Of a DNA stretch of 64,000 bases, positions 34,111-46,567 are shown in pieces. The position numbers and the translations under genes were made by a program. The notes under the pieces were generated by a model that searched no databases, was not told where the DNA came from, and saw only the letters and a list, made by a program, of their open reading frames with translations. Position 1 is the first letter of the stretch, and every line of letters starts with the position of its first letter. Origin of the DNA: Clusia tigrina (taxonomy: Eukaryota; Arthropoda; Insecta; Diptera; Clusiidae). The stretch covers positions 214,575,194-214,639,193 of the forward strand of contig OV050031.1 of NCBI GenBank assembly GCA_920105625.2, given 5' to 3'.

Positions 34111-36420
34111 CCGTAACGGTGATGAGAAGAGTGAAACTACTTAAACTGTTGTGTCATATCAAATGAAAGTTTGTTAAATATTGCTTTAGTTAATTTTGCT
34201 ATAAATTAATTTACTTTAATTAAACCACTCAAAAGAAGCTAAAATTGCAGGTTTTAATATCACTTGTCACAATCCAGTTATCGAACTATTGCAAAGAACT
34301 GCATTTCCCCACAATCTAATTAATTATTTTTACATTTTCCTACAACTCACTTTTCAGTTACTTATCAAACATATAACGAACCACTCTTCCTCGATGCTTG
34401 CACTCTTCAAATTAATTAATTGCAGGATTTTTGTTGAAAAGTGTACAAAATTTGAACTTAATTAATTTCAGAAACGATAAAATTATAATCAAATTAAAGG
34501 CAAAGCAATGAAATGAGGGAAATGGAAGACATTTTTGAAAAACCAATTAACTCTGTGATGGTATCTCGCGACGGATGCAACATTTCACTCATTTCACTTT
34601 ATGATCAGCGGCAGAGAAGCATCGAAAAACAATTCAAAATTAAACTGAGAGCAGCTCCAGCCGAGAGGACGGCAGAGCCCGAAGAGGCAAATCAATTCCA
34701 CCACAGTGCCAACAGTTGAAACTGAAACAATTCCATAGGCAACAAGCCACCAGTCAACAGCAGGCACCATCAGCAATTGGCACTGCTGACGATGGCGATG
34801 CCGATGCAGATGCTTCTGCTGCTGCTGCTACTGCGTGGTACGACGGATGGTGGGGAATTGAATAGTGAATTGAATTGGTTGGGCTGGCGCGCTTGCGTAA
34901 TGTGCTCCACTCAGCACCGCGTAAGCGAATTTGCACGAAAATTTATTGCAAACTGCATGCGTTTTAATAAATTTGCAAGCGTTGCTGCGAGTTTTGGTTG
35001 TTTTCCGCTGCCCATGTTCATGTTTCCAGGCGCCTGAGGCGATAATTCTGGAAATTACAGCAGCAGGAAATGTGCCAAGGTGCGTGGTGATGGTGTTGGT
35101 GGTGGTGTTGCTGAGCTGTGAACAGTCAGAAAAACAGTTCAATTGAGTCCAATTACACAATTTTTGCGGCTGTTCTAGAGCCTTTGCTGGCTGCTGTTAT
35201 GGTTGCAGTTGTTGTTGTTGTGGTTGTTGTTGGTGATGCTGCAGTTGCAGTTGCTGATTGCTCTGGCAATGCCGCTCTCGCAAATGGGGGCAAATGTGCC
35301 ATTTGAATGCCAAATGTATGCCAACAATGAATTTATTGCCTCCTTAATGGGGAGCGTAGAACGATTGCGCACATGCGCACAGAGCCAAGCAAGCGACAAC
35401 ATTGGCGAACAAACCTTACAACAACAAAACGAGAAGAAGCAAATAAAATAAGGAATAGAAGAAAAGTGTCAAAGAGTGTGCAAAATTTTGCCTTAAAATT
35501 TAATGGCGGAGCGATTAGAGGTGGCATTATTTATGTGCAGCCTATTTACGGCCTCAGAGCAATTGCAGCGGGCTCCACCTGGGCGGAAGGCACACACTAC
35601 TCACACACAAACACACGCACACACTCTCTCATCTATAGACTCTCAGTCCGAAATAGTGTTGTGGCGGTGGTGATGGCCCATTTAAATCCCGGTTTTTTAT
35701 TTTCCTCGCTAATATATAAGTCACCACCTCTTTGCTCGGCTTGGCCGTCACTAAATGGTCACCGAATATTTTCCATCTCTTAACTGCACGCACCATTTAC
35801 CGCTGCACCAACTCCAACGCGACATTATTTTGTTCCTCATATTCATAACGGTTAGATTCGTGGCTAAAACGCGTTATCTATCAAATTAAAACGCTACCCA
35901 CACACAATGAGACCGCAGAGCGGCGCGTGTACCGCATCCGGACCGCATGCATGAAAATTTGAGTTATTTGCATCTTGCCCAGATTGCAGCATTTTGGCCG
36001 AGTTGCCCTGCAAAGAAATGCCGCCAACTTCAGTCTGCGGGTAATAAAATTGAAATAGCACGTTTTTAGCCACACGGAACAGTGACAACTTACGAGTATT
36101 TCTTATTTGTGTCCTGGGTTTGAGCGCAACACCTACGAACAGCGGTAACGTGTGCTTCCACAGGCTGGGAAGCGTTAGTGTGGGAGCCAGTGCACGCACT
36201 GAGTCAGAATTAAATAAGGTCTCATTCAAAGGTTCGTGCATTAGCCAGACTTTATGCGATTGTAGTTAATCGGTCCTGTCATATGCGGGTAGATTCCGAG
36301 GGGATGTGAAAATGTGTGAGGAACTGTGAATTCACAGCGCTTGAAGGTGTTACCATAAAAGCGAAGGAATATATTTCAACACACAGCTGTGTACGCTTCA
36401 GACACTTCCTCTTCTTCTAT
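34111..36420. other. Gene-free stretch, partly moderate-GC
   Basis: No gene is recognised. 34795-34840 is a GATGC/CTGCTG run, 35205-35245 a TTG/GTG run, 35600-35625 CACACA. The block 34600-36240 looks like conserved-type fly intronic or intergenic DNA. Its open frames of 60-136 residues overlap on both strands and have no known domains. A TATATAAG at 35713 lacks a well-spaced initiator. Confidence 0.4.
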
Positions 36421-36424
36421 GTTC

Positions 36425-37335
36425 TTCTGACATTAAAAATTCTTCACCCTTCTCTCCATCTAGGCTCTTCTGACACTAAAAAGTCTTCTCTTCCTGTTCT
36501 TCTACGTGCTTTTCACACTGAAAAAGTCTTCCGTTCCTCTCCGTCTGTGTTCTTCTGGCACTAAAAAGTCTTCCCTTCTTCTCCAACTGGGTTCTTCTGA
36601 TACTAAAAAAGTCTTCCACTCCTCTCCGTCTGTGTCCTTCAGACACTGAAAAAGGCCTCCCTTCCTCTCCATCTAGATTCTTCTGACACTAAAAAAATCG
36701 TCTCTTCCTCTCCATCCAGGTTCTTGTGACACAAAAAGTCTTCCCTTCGTCTCCATCTGGGTTCTTCTGACACTAGAAAGTCTTCCCCTCCTCTCTGTCT
36801 GTGCTCTTCAGACACTAAAGAAGGCCTCCCTCTCCATCTAGGATCTTCTGACACTAAAAAATCGTCTCTTCCTCTCCATTTAGGTTCTTCTGAATAAAAG
36901 TCTTCCCTTCCTCTCCATCCAAGTTCTTCTGAAGCAAAAAAGTCTTCCCTTCCTATCCATCTGGGTTCTTCTGACAGTGAAAAGTCTTCCTCTCCTATCC
37001 ATCTAGTTTCTGCTGACACTAAAAAACGCCTCCCTTCCTCTCCATCTAGGTTCTTCTGACACTAAAAAATCGTCTCTTCTTCTCCATTTAGGTTCTTCTG
37101 TTACTATGAAAGTCTTCCCTTCCTGTCCATCCAGGTTCTTCTGATGCAAAAGAGTGTTCTCTTCCTGTCCTTCTAGGTTCTTCAGACACTAAAGAAGGGA
37201 TTCTCCATCTAGGTTCTTCTGACACTGGAAAGTCTTCCCTTCTTCTCTATCTAGCCTAGCTTCTTCTGACACTAAAAAATCTTCCCTTCTTCCCTATCTT
37301 GATTCTTCTGATACCAAAAAAGTTTCCTGTCCATC
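36425..37335. repeat. About 42-bp tandem repeat, roughly 21 copies
   Basis: The unit is GTTCTTCTGACACTAAAAAA, GTCTTCCCTTCCTCTCCATC, TAG, with substitutions and indels of a few bases. On the minus strand 37019-36639 stays open for 126 residues of a 14-residue SEEPRWRGREDF-type repeat, because the unit is a multiple of three and lacks stops there. Codon phase is lost elsewhere in the array, so I treat it as non-coding. Confidence 0.93.
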
Positions 37336-38125
37336 AATTACAATCAGAAGCATTCTTTACACAAAGAGAATTCATTCCTTCTCTAAATCGTCAGGGTCTC
37401 CATGTGATATTTTCACTGAAAGTTGGGTATAACAGATGATGTTGTTCGTGATTGTATTTTTTTATTTGGACTGTGCATTCCGAGATGATTCTCGAGAACC
37501 CAGAGAGAGAGAGCTGAAAGATGATCTGTTTAAAACCAAAAGTTAAATTTAAGAGAACCTGTATAATAATGTAGAGGACGCTGACAACACCAGGAAATGT
37601 TCCACAGATACGCCAAGTAATCGGATATGCTTGTAAAAGAATCAGAAAAGTTACTCTCAGAAATCAGAGGTAAAAGATACGTCAAGTTAAGAAAATGAGT
37701 GACCTTATCAGGGGGTTGGAATACTTGGTCTTAGAAATTAACACAAAACAAGAAGATACGCCAAGCAAATACTCTGAAGAACTTTGTCAGAACCCCAGGA
37801 AAGGTGTTCTTAAGAGTCAACTTTTTCCTATTCCTATTGAACTTTATAATGCAATAATTGGAATCCGAACTGAGAGAATAAAGAAAATCTCCCATAATAT
37901 CAGATATCTGGGATGTCTCTATATGAGAAAGTGCAATGTAGAACGTGATTTCGATAAATATGAAGAGCATTTTCCCAGCTAAATGAGATCTGGAAATTCC
38001 AAATAAAGTCTGCTACACTGAAGAAAATGCCGCAGATCAATAGATTCCAGAATATATACTGTAGAGAAGAATATCGAAAAGTCCAGAGAAACGTAACCTG
38101 GAATGATATGTAAATTATATGAAAA
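37336..38125. other. Gene-free stretch
   Basis: No gene is recognised. A 95-residue open frame (37695-37982) has no known domain. Words such as GATACGCCAAG(T/C)A recur near 37610 and 37757. Confidence 0.35.
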
Positions 38126-38129
38126 TTTT

Positions 38130-38890
38130 AGGCTTCCTATGGATATGTTTCATCGAAGCCCCTACGAACACATCGAATTAAGTAAGAATTTAAGCTTACA
38201 AGAATTAGAGCGATCAAGTAATCGGTGCACTGACTTATTGAAGTCATCAGAAGAAATGTTTTTTAGTTCGATGGAACATCATCATAATTTGTTACTTTCA
38301 TGGCCAATTTCAGCTTAGGGATGAGAAAATAGTCACATGGTGATAGATCAGGCTAATATGGACCCCCCTCCATATTCACCTGATCCCTGAGATGAAATAG
38401 ATTTTTCAGCTAAAACCTCGTTAACTGTGATGGTATTTTGAGACGGTGCATCATCGTGCAATGAGCACACCTGCTTGTCTTGCGAGTATTCAGATCGTGC
38501 ACGTACGACCCTTGCCAATAATAGTTTCAAAACTTCTAAATAGTATCCTTGGCTGTCTGACCGTCAGGGACGAATTCTTTGTGGATTAATCCCTTCGAAT
38601 CATAGAAAGTAATCTACTTTGTCTTGATGATTGACACATTTTTTTGGGTTTCGGATCTTCTTTCGCTCTTCCACTCCATACTCTGAGTCTTTCTTTGAGG
38701 ATCATACTGAAAATACCACGTTTCGTCACCTGTTACAATAGAATCCAAGACGTTTTTATTCTATTTGGCTGTTCTAATCATGTCTTTCGAATGTGTTAGA
38801 TGGGCTTCCTTTTGATCATCTGTAATTTTTATCTGGAAAAAAACGAGCACAAACCTTTTGATTTCTTCAAATCCTGACTTAGAATTTTCC
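38130..38890 (-). mobile_element. Mariner transposase remnant
   Basis: On the minus strand, scattered over three frames, are THSKDMIR, VTGDETWYFQYDPQ (first catalytic Asp, 38735-38695), FYDSKGLIHKEFVPDGQTA, MMHRLKIPSQ, and PDLSPCDYFLIPKLK (last catalytic Asp, about 38365-38330). These are the ordered motifs of a mariner transposase, a cut-and-paste enzyme inserting at TA. The second catalytic Asp region is not recognisable, and stops and frameshifts are frequent. No terminal repeats were found. Confidence 0.8.
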
Positions 38891-38991
38891 AGGTCCGTAT
38901 CTTTACTTGTATTTCACTCTTCATCTAATATTATTGCAGTGAAATTTCCATCCACGGCAATGATTTCACTCACTTTTTCGACTAGATCTCC

Positions 38992-39245
38992 ATGATTTCG
39001 GTCTTTCACCGTCATCGATCTTTCATTGCCCTTGTCTTTCATCGTCATTGGTCTTTCATCGCCCATGTCTTTCTTCTTCATCGGTATTTCATCGTCATCG
39101 GTCTTTCATCGCCCATGTCTTTCATCGTTATCGGTCTTTCATCGCCCATGTCTTTCATCGTCGTCGGTCTTTCATCGCCTATGTCTTTCATCGTCATCGG
39201 TCTTTCATCGTCATCAGTATTTCATCGTCATCGGTCTTTCATCGT
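38992..39245. repeat. 33-bp dimeric tandem repeat of TCTTTCATCG units
   Basis: Two related monomers alternate, TCTTTCATCGCCCATG (16 bp) and TCTTTCATCGTCATCGG (17 bp). GCC(C/T)ATG words at 39111, 39144 and 39177 show the 33-bp dimer period. All three + strand frames remain open through it for that reason. Confidence 0.93.
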
Positions 39246-40124
39246 CTTCAAGTCCTCATGATTACTTTTAAATCCTCGATTTCACACATAAACCCTTGCT
39301 TTACTCTTACTCCCATCGCCATAAACTTGTTTTAATAAATTGTAAGTTTCAGTACATCCTTTTTTTTAGTTTACAACAACTTTTTATATTAACTCTGTGT
39401 TCCATGATTAGTTTTACGACACACGCCCTCAACATACTAACACGAAAACGCGCATAAACTTTTCACCTGTCATCCGATTTGCATGAACTTGGGTGTGGTT
39501 GAAAGAGGAAAGATGTCCCTTTCAAATGATAATATTTGTTTACGTTCCATGTTATATAAAACAAGTCTCATTACTTAAAATGCGTATCGCATAGAACCCT
39601 GGGTTGTGCTGATTTCTTCATTGCTAGATTGCCAAATTTCCAAGTTCAAGAACTCATCTACTTTGAGAGCAGACCAGCTATCCGAGATTGCAGCGATGTC
39701 TGATAGGCATCAACCTCCAATCTCAAAAGGTCTTGAAGAATGGGTTAATAAAACTCACCGTTGCAGAAATATATCTTGGACCCCTCCTCTCTCCCGTTGT
39801 GAAATATTTTCAAATATCAGAACACACCTCATATAGCATGGTGCAAAATACCCTTCTGAAATTGCTGATAATATAGAATATGATCACAGATTTATCTCTC
39901 AGTTGTTGCTTCTCTCGGAGAATATTTCCAGAGAGGAAGGAGAACTATGTTATTTCCGTAGTATTAAGCTTCTTTCTGCGCAATGGAACATAAATTAATG
40001 AAAGTGGGTTGGTAAAAAAAGAAAATGTGCTGATGAAGTATCTCCTGTGTATGACCTTTGGGTAATCTTCTTTGGACAGATATTGAACTTTTGAGAATTG
40101 TTCACATATTCCTTCAGTTTCTAG
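39246..40124. other. Gene-free stretch
   Basis: No gene is recognised. A 76-residue open frame (39606-39836) has ordinary composition but no known domain. Confidence 0.35.
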
Positions 40125-40212
40125 CTACCTCTTTCTCACTCTCTCTTTCCCACTATCTCTCAGTATCTCTTTCTCATTGCCTCTCTCTAATTGCCTCTCT
40201 CTCTCATTGCCT
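40125..40212. repeat. Pyrimidine-rich TCTC/CATTGCC repeat
   Basis: CTCTTTCTCACT, CTCTCATTGCCT and related words repeat with a period of about 16 bp. This is low-complexity pyrimidine-rich DNA. Confidence 0.7.
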
Positions 40213-40289
40213 GGCTCGTAACAGACGTTTACTACGTAACTGGTCATAGCATTCCTTGCTAATTATTTTTTGTTAATTGGCAAATTCAG

Positions 40290-40397
40290 CACCTCCGTCC
40301 TCCTTGTCACGTCCGTCCTCCTTGTCACATCCGTCCTCCTTGTCACCTCCGTCCTCCTTGTCACCTCCGTCCTTCTTGTCACCCCCATCCTCCTTGT
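40290..40397. repeat. 18-bp tandem repeat, six copies
   Basis: CACCTCCGTCCTCCTTGT occurs six times at an exact 18-bp period, with one or two substitutions per copy (CACGTCC, CACATCC, CACCCCCATCC). The unit is a multiple of three, which explains the overlapping open frames. Confidence 0.95.
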
Positions 40398-40959
40398 CTT
40401 CTCCCCTTTTTCCAAATACACTTCTTACTTGCTTAGATAATTGTTGTTTTGCAAATGCATATAAATTAAACACACTCTGCCAGAATTTACGGCTATTTGT
40501 GGTAGCTCACTCCTGGGAAATTGTTAATACTCGTATTTCGCTTCCACTTAAAAGTTATTTATTTGGCTCTCTTCCGCAAGTGGCTAATTACAGGTTTCCA
40601 GCGTTGGTTATTGTACAAATATCGCTGAACTCTGCACCACCGCGGAGCTTCCAAATAGGTTTGTTGACCAGCAACAAACGAGCACAGACGTCAGCTGCGT
40701 TTACAACATAATTTCGCAGCATTGTCTTTAATTGCGTAACAAACGCCACTGAGGCTGCTGCGTCTTTTGCGTAAAGACAGATTAGTTTTTATAATTAGCC
40801 GCCTGGCCACTTACTCCGCCGCGGTACTTGCATGCGCCAAGTACGCACCAGAGTACCATAAAATGTTAATGAAACTTCGCTGCTAACTGCAAATACTCAC
40901 CAGCCACCCTTCTCTTTCCTCTCTTCCTCTCTTTTCATGGTCATCGTTGGACTTTTTAG
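40398..40959 (+). other. Atg16: 3' end of the intron upstream of the first visible Atg16 exon
   Basis: This moderate-GC stretch ends with a pyrimidine-rich tract (TTCTCTTTCCTCTCTTCCTC) and the acceptor CTTTTTAG at 40958-40959. No earlier Atg16 exon was found anywhere from 1 to 40958, so the intron probably extends beyond the left edge. Confidence 0.75.
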
Positions 40960-41407
<448 letters not shown>

Positions 41408-41494
41408 GTAAGTTGATTGAGATCGAGACAGATCTCATCGTCAGTTCTTCCTCTAGTCATGGATTAATGTTGTATTTCTTTATTATTACCACAG

Positions 41495-41638
41495 CAATGA
41501 AAACTTCAAAGTAAGCTGTGATTGGGCCAGAGCCTCGTTTAACATGTACGGTACGAAAGTCGCCTGCGGTTCGGCGGATGGTTTAATTTATATTTGGAAT
41601 ATCGGCGGTCGTCTGGAGACCACACTCAAGGGTCACAC
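41495..41638 (+). CDS. Atg16: Atg16, third visible exon
   Basis: After an 87-bp intron (41408-41494, acceptor TACCACAG) the exon reads SNENFKVSCDWARASF, MYGTKVACGSADGLIYIWNI and GGRLETTLKGH, i.e. the penultimate blade. It ends two bases into a Thr codon, followed by the donor GTAAGT at 41639. No stop, frameshift or unusual residue is present. Confidence 0.95.
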
Positions 41639-41960
41639 GTAAGTAGAACAAACCCCATCCTATCATTTACCTTATGGCTTGCTTATGATCATCATTGTGT
41701 TTTGCTTGAGTATATTTAGTGTAGTTTTGGTATTTTGGAACATTTTTGCACTTTTGATACAATCAATTTATTGTTTATAAAGCATGTCAGATAAATAACA
41801 GGAATCTAATCATGTGGTGCAAATTCATTCCCATGGGGTTTGGAACATGAATGTGAATATTCCTAGTGGAATGGTGTTAGAAATCCTCTCAAAATCGTAG
41901 TAGAATTAGCATCATATTTATTTATAATAGTTTAATATTTATTTATAATATTTTAATATA

Positions 41961-42540
41961 CGAGGGTGGGTCAATAAGTCCCTCAAAATGGAAAGAAGTG
42001 ACCTCTCGAGAAAAAAAAGTTTTTTTTTCAAGATAGTCTCCATTTACCTCGATAGACTTCAACCAAAGCTTCTCCAATATGTTGATGCTCTCAAAATAAT
42101 ATGATTCATCGAGGCACTTAAAATAGGCATCGATGACCTCTTCATTCGACCCAAATCTTTTACCGCCGAGCCATTTCTTTATATTTGGAATCAGGAAATA
42201 GTCGCCGGGGGCTAAATCTGTAGAATATGCTGAATGAGGAAGGAATTCGTTACCTAATTCTTGCAATTATGCCATTGAGACTGCGGACTTGTCCGCCGGT
42301 GCGTTGTCTTGGTGATAAAGAACTCCCTCTACAAATACGGTAGTTTCGTTGTCCTGGTGGAAAAGAACTCTTTCCTCGCCAAATGCGGTAGTTTTGGCTT
42401 CAAATCGGCTGCGAATCTATCAAAAGCTCCGCATAATATCCACAGGTGATCGATCGTTTCACCCTTTTCAAGGTAATCGATGTGAGTGATACCGCGCGCA
42501 TCCCTAAAAATGTGGGTCGGCTCTTTGAGGTTCGGTTCTA
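41961..42540 (-). mobile_element. Broken mariner (D34D) in the Atg16 intron
   Basis: The end is at 41961, next to TA (41959-41960), with CGAGGGTGGGTCAATAAGTC as terminal sequence. On the minus strand, going inward to outward, are FRDARGITHIDYLEKGETID (about 42525-42460), YHQDNAPADKS, then after one stop FLPHSAYSTDLAPGDYF and EVNGDYLEKKTFF. The second and third catalytic Asp (QDNAP and PGDYF) are 34 residues apart, the mariner D34D signature. The QDNAP segment is duplicated (42301-42346 and 42347-42395). The 5' third and second terminal repeat are missing, so the element cannot move. Confidence 0.88.
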
Positions 42541-44039
42541 TAATAATTCATTGATATTATGGCTTCCAATTTAAATTGAAAATTCACTGTTGAGCTGAGG
42601 TAAAAGTCCAGAAACTATGAAAAAACACATGAATATTGCTTCCAGAACCTCTTTCTTCGTTCAAAAAACTTAACGATAGTACTCACGTGTCCAACTAAAT
42701 TTATAGTCACGAACAGGGATCGGAAATGCATCATATTTAACCATACTTCTTAATATTAAATATAAGTATATTATAAAAAGTTTACATTATACTTCAAATA
42801 GTACTCCAAAGTTCTCCCAATCGTCATACAAATATTCTGATTGTTTCAATGGGGTGATAAAATATTTAATATCTTTCTGGTATATGCCATTTTTTCTTAT
42901 ACTTCGTGGGGTTTTTTAATCATATCTAAGCATCACTGAAAAAGTCGTTGCTAGTGGAAGAAAAGTTCCTACACTAAATCGTATCACTACAAAGTATCAC
43001 AGCTACATAGAACTTTTAATAGTTCTCTAGGAACATCATCAAAATGTATAGTCCAGACAATGAAAATGGAATTTCCTTTAGAAAGTAAACAACAATCAAA
43101 TATCTTTTAATTTTTTATCATTATTATATATTTTATTACTCTCGTTAACATTATATTTTTATTTAATACGAAATTCTATCGAATTGTAGAACATATCATG
43201 TATATTATAAAATATGGTAAATATAGTAATATTATATAGTAAATATAGTAAAATCGATACTTACTCTGCAGATCAGCATTTTAGAATTACTGTATCAAAA
43301 TCATATTTTCCCATCAAGAAAAACTGTCTATATTTAATAGAGTGAAACCATTGTTTTATTGTCTGTTTTAAGAATATCATATTTCTTTCCACGAATTCAT
43401 AGGTTTACCTACCCACGAATTGATATGTTTACCAATTGCCTGAACTATTTTAAAATTGTTATCTAAAGCTGGTCAAAACAAATCCTAATCCTTTTTCTAC
43501 TATATTTATATTTTGTAATCTCTCTGCCTGAATGTTGCTATAAAGTTCTGTCATTGTTCCATCGTTATTTGCTATCGAATATTTTGGGTTCCTGAGCATT
43601 GATCAGTGATTTAAATTTTCTATGAATTATTCAGAGATAGATTATAGAAACATTCCAGGAATATGTACGATGGTTTCAGTTTCTTCCGGAGTATTGATCG
43701 GTGTCCTCCAATTTAATATGTGTTCAAAGGCAGAATATTGAAATATATGAAATTTCTGTATGATGGTTCGATTTTCGTCAAGTTCCTTCATTTTTCCAAA
43801 ATGTTGCTTCTATGGTAAATCCATCAATTTCCAACAATGTTCCGTAAACTACATGTTTGGAGGTAAATCCATCAATTTCCACCAATGTTCCGTAAAATAC
43901 ATTTTAGAGTACAGTTGATGTAGTTTTATAGTCTTATAAGGAAGTTTCAGTATGTCTTTTTGGGATCTATCCACATTTGTTATTAAGTATGTTCTGAACT
44001 TAGTTTGTGTATTAACTTGATGATGATTCTAATTGCTTC

Positions 44040-45960
44040 CAATTTGTAGTGCACTACATTAGTAGAGTCCATGTATAATTCTTCTATATAATAATAATAT
44101 AATTCTAGTATGATAATAGAGTTTTTGCGTGGATCTTATAGAACAAAATTGTACCTTTCATATGATTTTCATCTAGCACTATAATAGGCGTAGTGGCTAA
44201 TAATTTGTAACTATTCTAGTGCAATACAGTTATTCTCCCTACACCCAGTATAGTTCCTACGCTGTTCTCCCAGTACATAAGTAGAGTCCACATGTAGTCA
44301 TTCCGCAATAATTTTGGGTATTTATTCCAGAACAATAGTAGTGTCTATGTTTGGACATTCCAGTAGAGTTCATATGTGGTTATTCTGATATCATACTGTG
44401 TGGGTCTTCTAGAACAACAGTAGCGTCCATATGAGTTTCTTCAAGTAATATAATAATAATAATTGTTAATAATTTATAGTTTTTCTAGTGGAGCCATTTG
44501 CAGTTATTCTATGACACCCAGTAAAGTTCCTGCACTATTCTTCTAGTATGTAGAATAGAGGAATCCATATTTAGTCATTCTAGTAGAATAGTGGTGTTTA
44601 TGTTTGAATCTTATAGTACAATAGTAGAGTTCAATTGTGGTGATTCAAGTACCATACTAGAGTTCATATGTACGTGTGTATGTAGGACAATACTAGATTT
44701 CCTATGTGGGTCTTCTAGAACGATAATAGTGTTCATTTAAGTTTATTCTACTACTATAATAATAGTAATGATTAGTAATTTTTAGCCTTTTAGTGCAAAA
44801 TCTAGACCTTGTGTGAGGACGATATGTAGTTACTGTACAACACCCAGTATAGTTCCTGCACTGTTCTTCTAGTATAAAAGTGGAGTCCATATGGAGTCGT
44901 TCCAGTACAATAGTAGTGTTTATGTTTGGATCTTATAGTACAATAGTAGAGTTCACTTGTGATTCAAGTACCACACTTGAGTAGGTCTTCTAGGAGTATA
45001 CTAGAGTTCATATGTGGGTCTTCTAGGACTATACTAGAGTTCATATGTGAGACTTCTAGTACCATACTAGGATTCATATGTGGATCTTGTAGTACTATAC
45101 TTGAGTTCATCTAGTACAATATTATAGCATCAATATGTAATTCTTTTAGTACTATACTAGGGTTCTTCTAGCACCATACTAGGGTTCAAGTGTGAGTATT
45201 CTAGTTCTATACTTGGTCTTCTAGTACAATATTATACCATATAGCATTAAAGTGTGGGTCTTCTAGTACCATCCTAGAGTTCATATGTGGGACTTTTAGT
45301 ACAATAGTATACCATTCAGAATAAATATGTGATTCTTCAATCACAATAGTAGAGTTCATATCTGATTCTTCTATTACCATACTAGAGTTCATATGTGGGT
45401 CTTTTAGTACCCTTCTTGAGTTCTTCTAGTACAATATTATACCATATATGATCAATATGTGATTCTTCTAGTATAGTTCAAGTGTTCTTTCTAGTATAGT
45501 TCAAGTGTCGTTCTTCTAACATAACAGTATCGTCTATATGTTGTTATGTTAATACCTTACTAGAGATCTTATGTAGGTCTTCTTATACTATACTTGAGTT
45601 CTTCTAAAACAATATTATACCATGCAGGAAAAATTTGGAATTCTTCTAGTACAATTGTAGAGTTCATGTCTGGTTCTTCTAGTACCATACTAGGGTTCAT
45701 ATGTGGGTCTTGTAGTACACTACTTGAGTTCTTCTAGTACAATATTATACCTTATAGTATAAATTAGATTCTTCTAATACAAGAACAGAGATCATATCTG
45801 GTTCTTCTAGTACAATACTTGAGTTGTTCTAGTATCTAGACATGTAATTCTTTTAGTACCATACTAGAATGTTGGTCTTCTAGGACAACGCTTGAGTTCT
45901 TCTAGTACAATATTATACCGTATAGTATCAGTGTGTGTTCTTGTAGTACAATAGTAGATA
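44040..45960. repeat. Minisatellite in the Atg16 intron, about 33-36-bp unit with higher-order part
   Basis: The basic unit is TTCTAGTACCATACTAGAGT plus TCATATGTGGGTC, with variants such as CTAGTACAATATTATACC. About 50 units fill 1.9 kb. In 44100-44980 a longer block repeats: (G/A)GTTCCT(A/G)C(A/G)CT(A/G)TTCT(T/C) appears near 44247, 44527 and 44849, with matching TAGTAATTT- and TGTTTATGTTTGGATC-type words, i.e. a period of about 280-322 bp built of the short unit. Confidence 0.9.
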
Positions 45961-46326
45961 GTAATAGTAGATCGTATTTGAATTTTTTGAAGCTATTTTC
46001 TACAGCGTATTTTGTAGTGGATCGAAAGAAGACACTCATGATCGCTCGTCGGTGACGAGTGGCATGATTCGGTCCTTCAATTGGTTGCGAATCATCCCCA
46101 TGCTTTTGTTGTTTGCTTATTATTATTATACATTTTTTCATTTATGCTTTATTTACAAACACGCCCACTCGCATGCATACTTATATAGCCATTTTATAGC
46201 TACTTTATAGCAAATTTATAATGCTTACATCCGCACACACCGCAATGTTTTTTTGTTTTGCTCTTTTCTTGTTTCTTTCTCTCTCTTTCCATATCCTTAA
46301 AGTTCTGGTTCCGGTTTTTTTCACAG

Positions 46327-46420
46327 CTCGGCGGTATACGCAGTCAGTTGGGCTCCCAACAGCAACGCCATCGCTTCGGTGGGCAAGGGCAAGCGTTGCA
46401 TTATCTACACTGAATCGTAG
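46327..46420 (+). CDS. Atg16: Atg16, last exon
   Basis: The acceptor TTTTTTTCACAG ends at 46326. One base completes the Thr codon, then the frame reads SAVYAVSWAPNSNAIASVGK and GKRCIIYTES before TAG 46418-46420. This is the final blade, equivalent to the C-terminus of ATG16L1. Together the four exons give 624 coding bases, 207 residues plus stop, with all splice phases consistent, so the gene looks intact in this part. The last intron is 4,688 bp (41639-46326). Confidence 0.94.
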
Positions 46421-46533
46421 CCTCCAGTGCTAGGAAGGGCAGCGGCAATGGCAATCGCCTCGCCGAGTACGGTGCATCACTTAACCACATCAGCATCCAC
46501 AACTGAAATAGGACTAACAGCAACACCACAACC

Positions 46534-46567
<34 letters not shown>

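Larger units (their letters stand above)
41639..46326 (+). other. Atg16: Atg16 last intron (4,688 bp)
   Basis: The intron is bounded by GTAAGT and TTTCACAG and contains a broken mariner (41961-42540), about 1.4 kb of unrecognised A+T-rich sequence (42541-43999), a large minisatellite (44040-45960) and a short single-copy 3' part. 43780-43910 holds a two-copy repeat (GGTAAATCCATCAATTTCCA at 43815 and 43863, period 48). No nested gene is recognised. Confidence 0.85.

Noticed and set aside
36639..37019. 126-residue minus-strand protein with 14-residue SEEPRWRGREDF repeats
   Set aside because: It is a translation of a 42-bp minisatellite whose unit is divisible by three. Neighbouring units shift phase, and there is no start context or non-repeat coding sequence.
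38992..39335. Three overlapping 81-95-residue frames rich in Ser/Phe/His
   Set aside because: All three frames are open because of the 33-bp TCTTTCATCG repeat; no coding constraint is visible.
40277..40711. 144-residue frame with PPSSLSPPSS repeats
   Set aside because: The first part is the 18-bp CTCCGTCC array; the rest lacks any domain and overlaps the pyrimidine-rich intron end.
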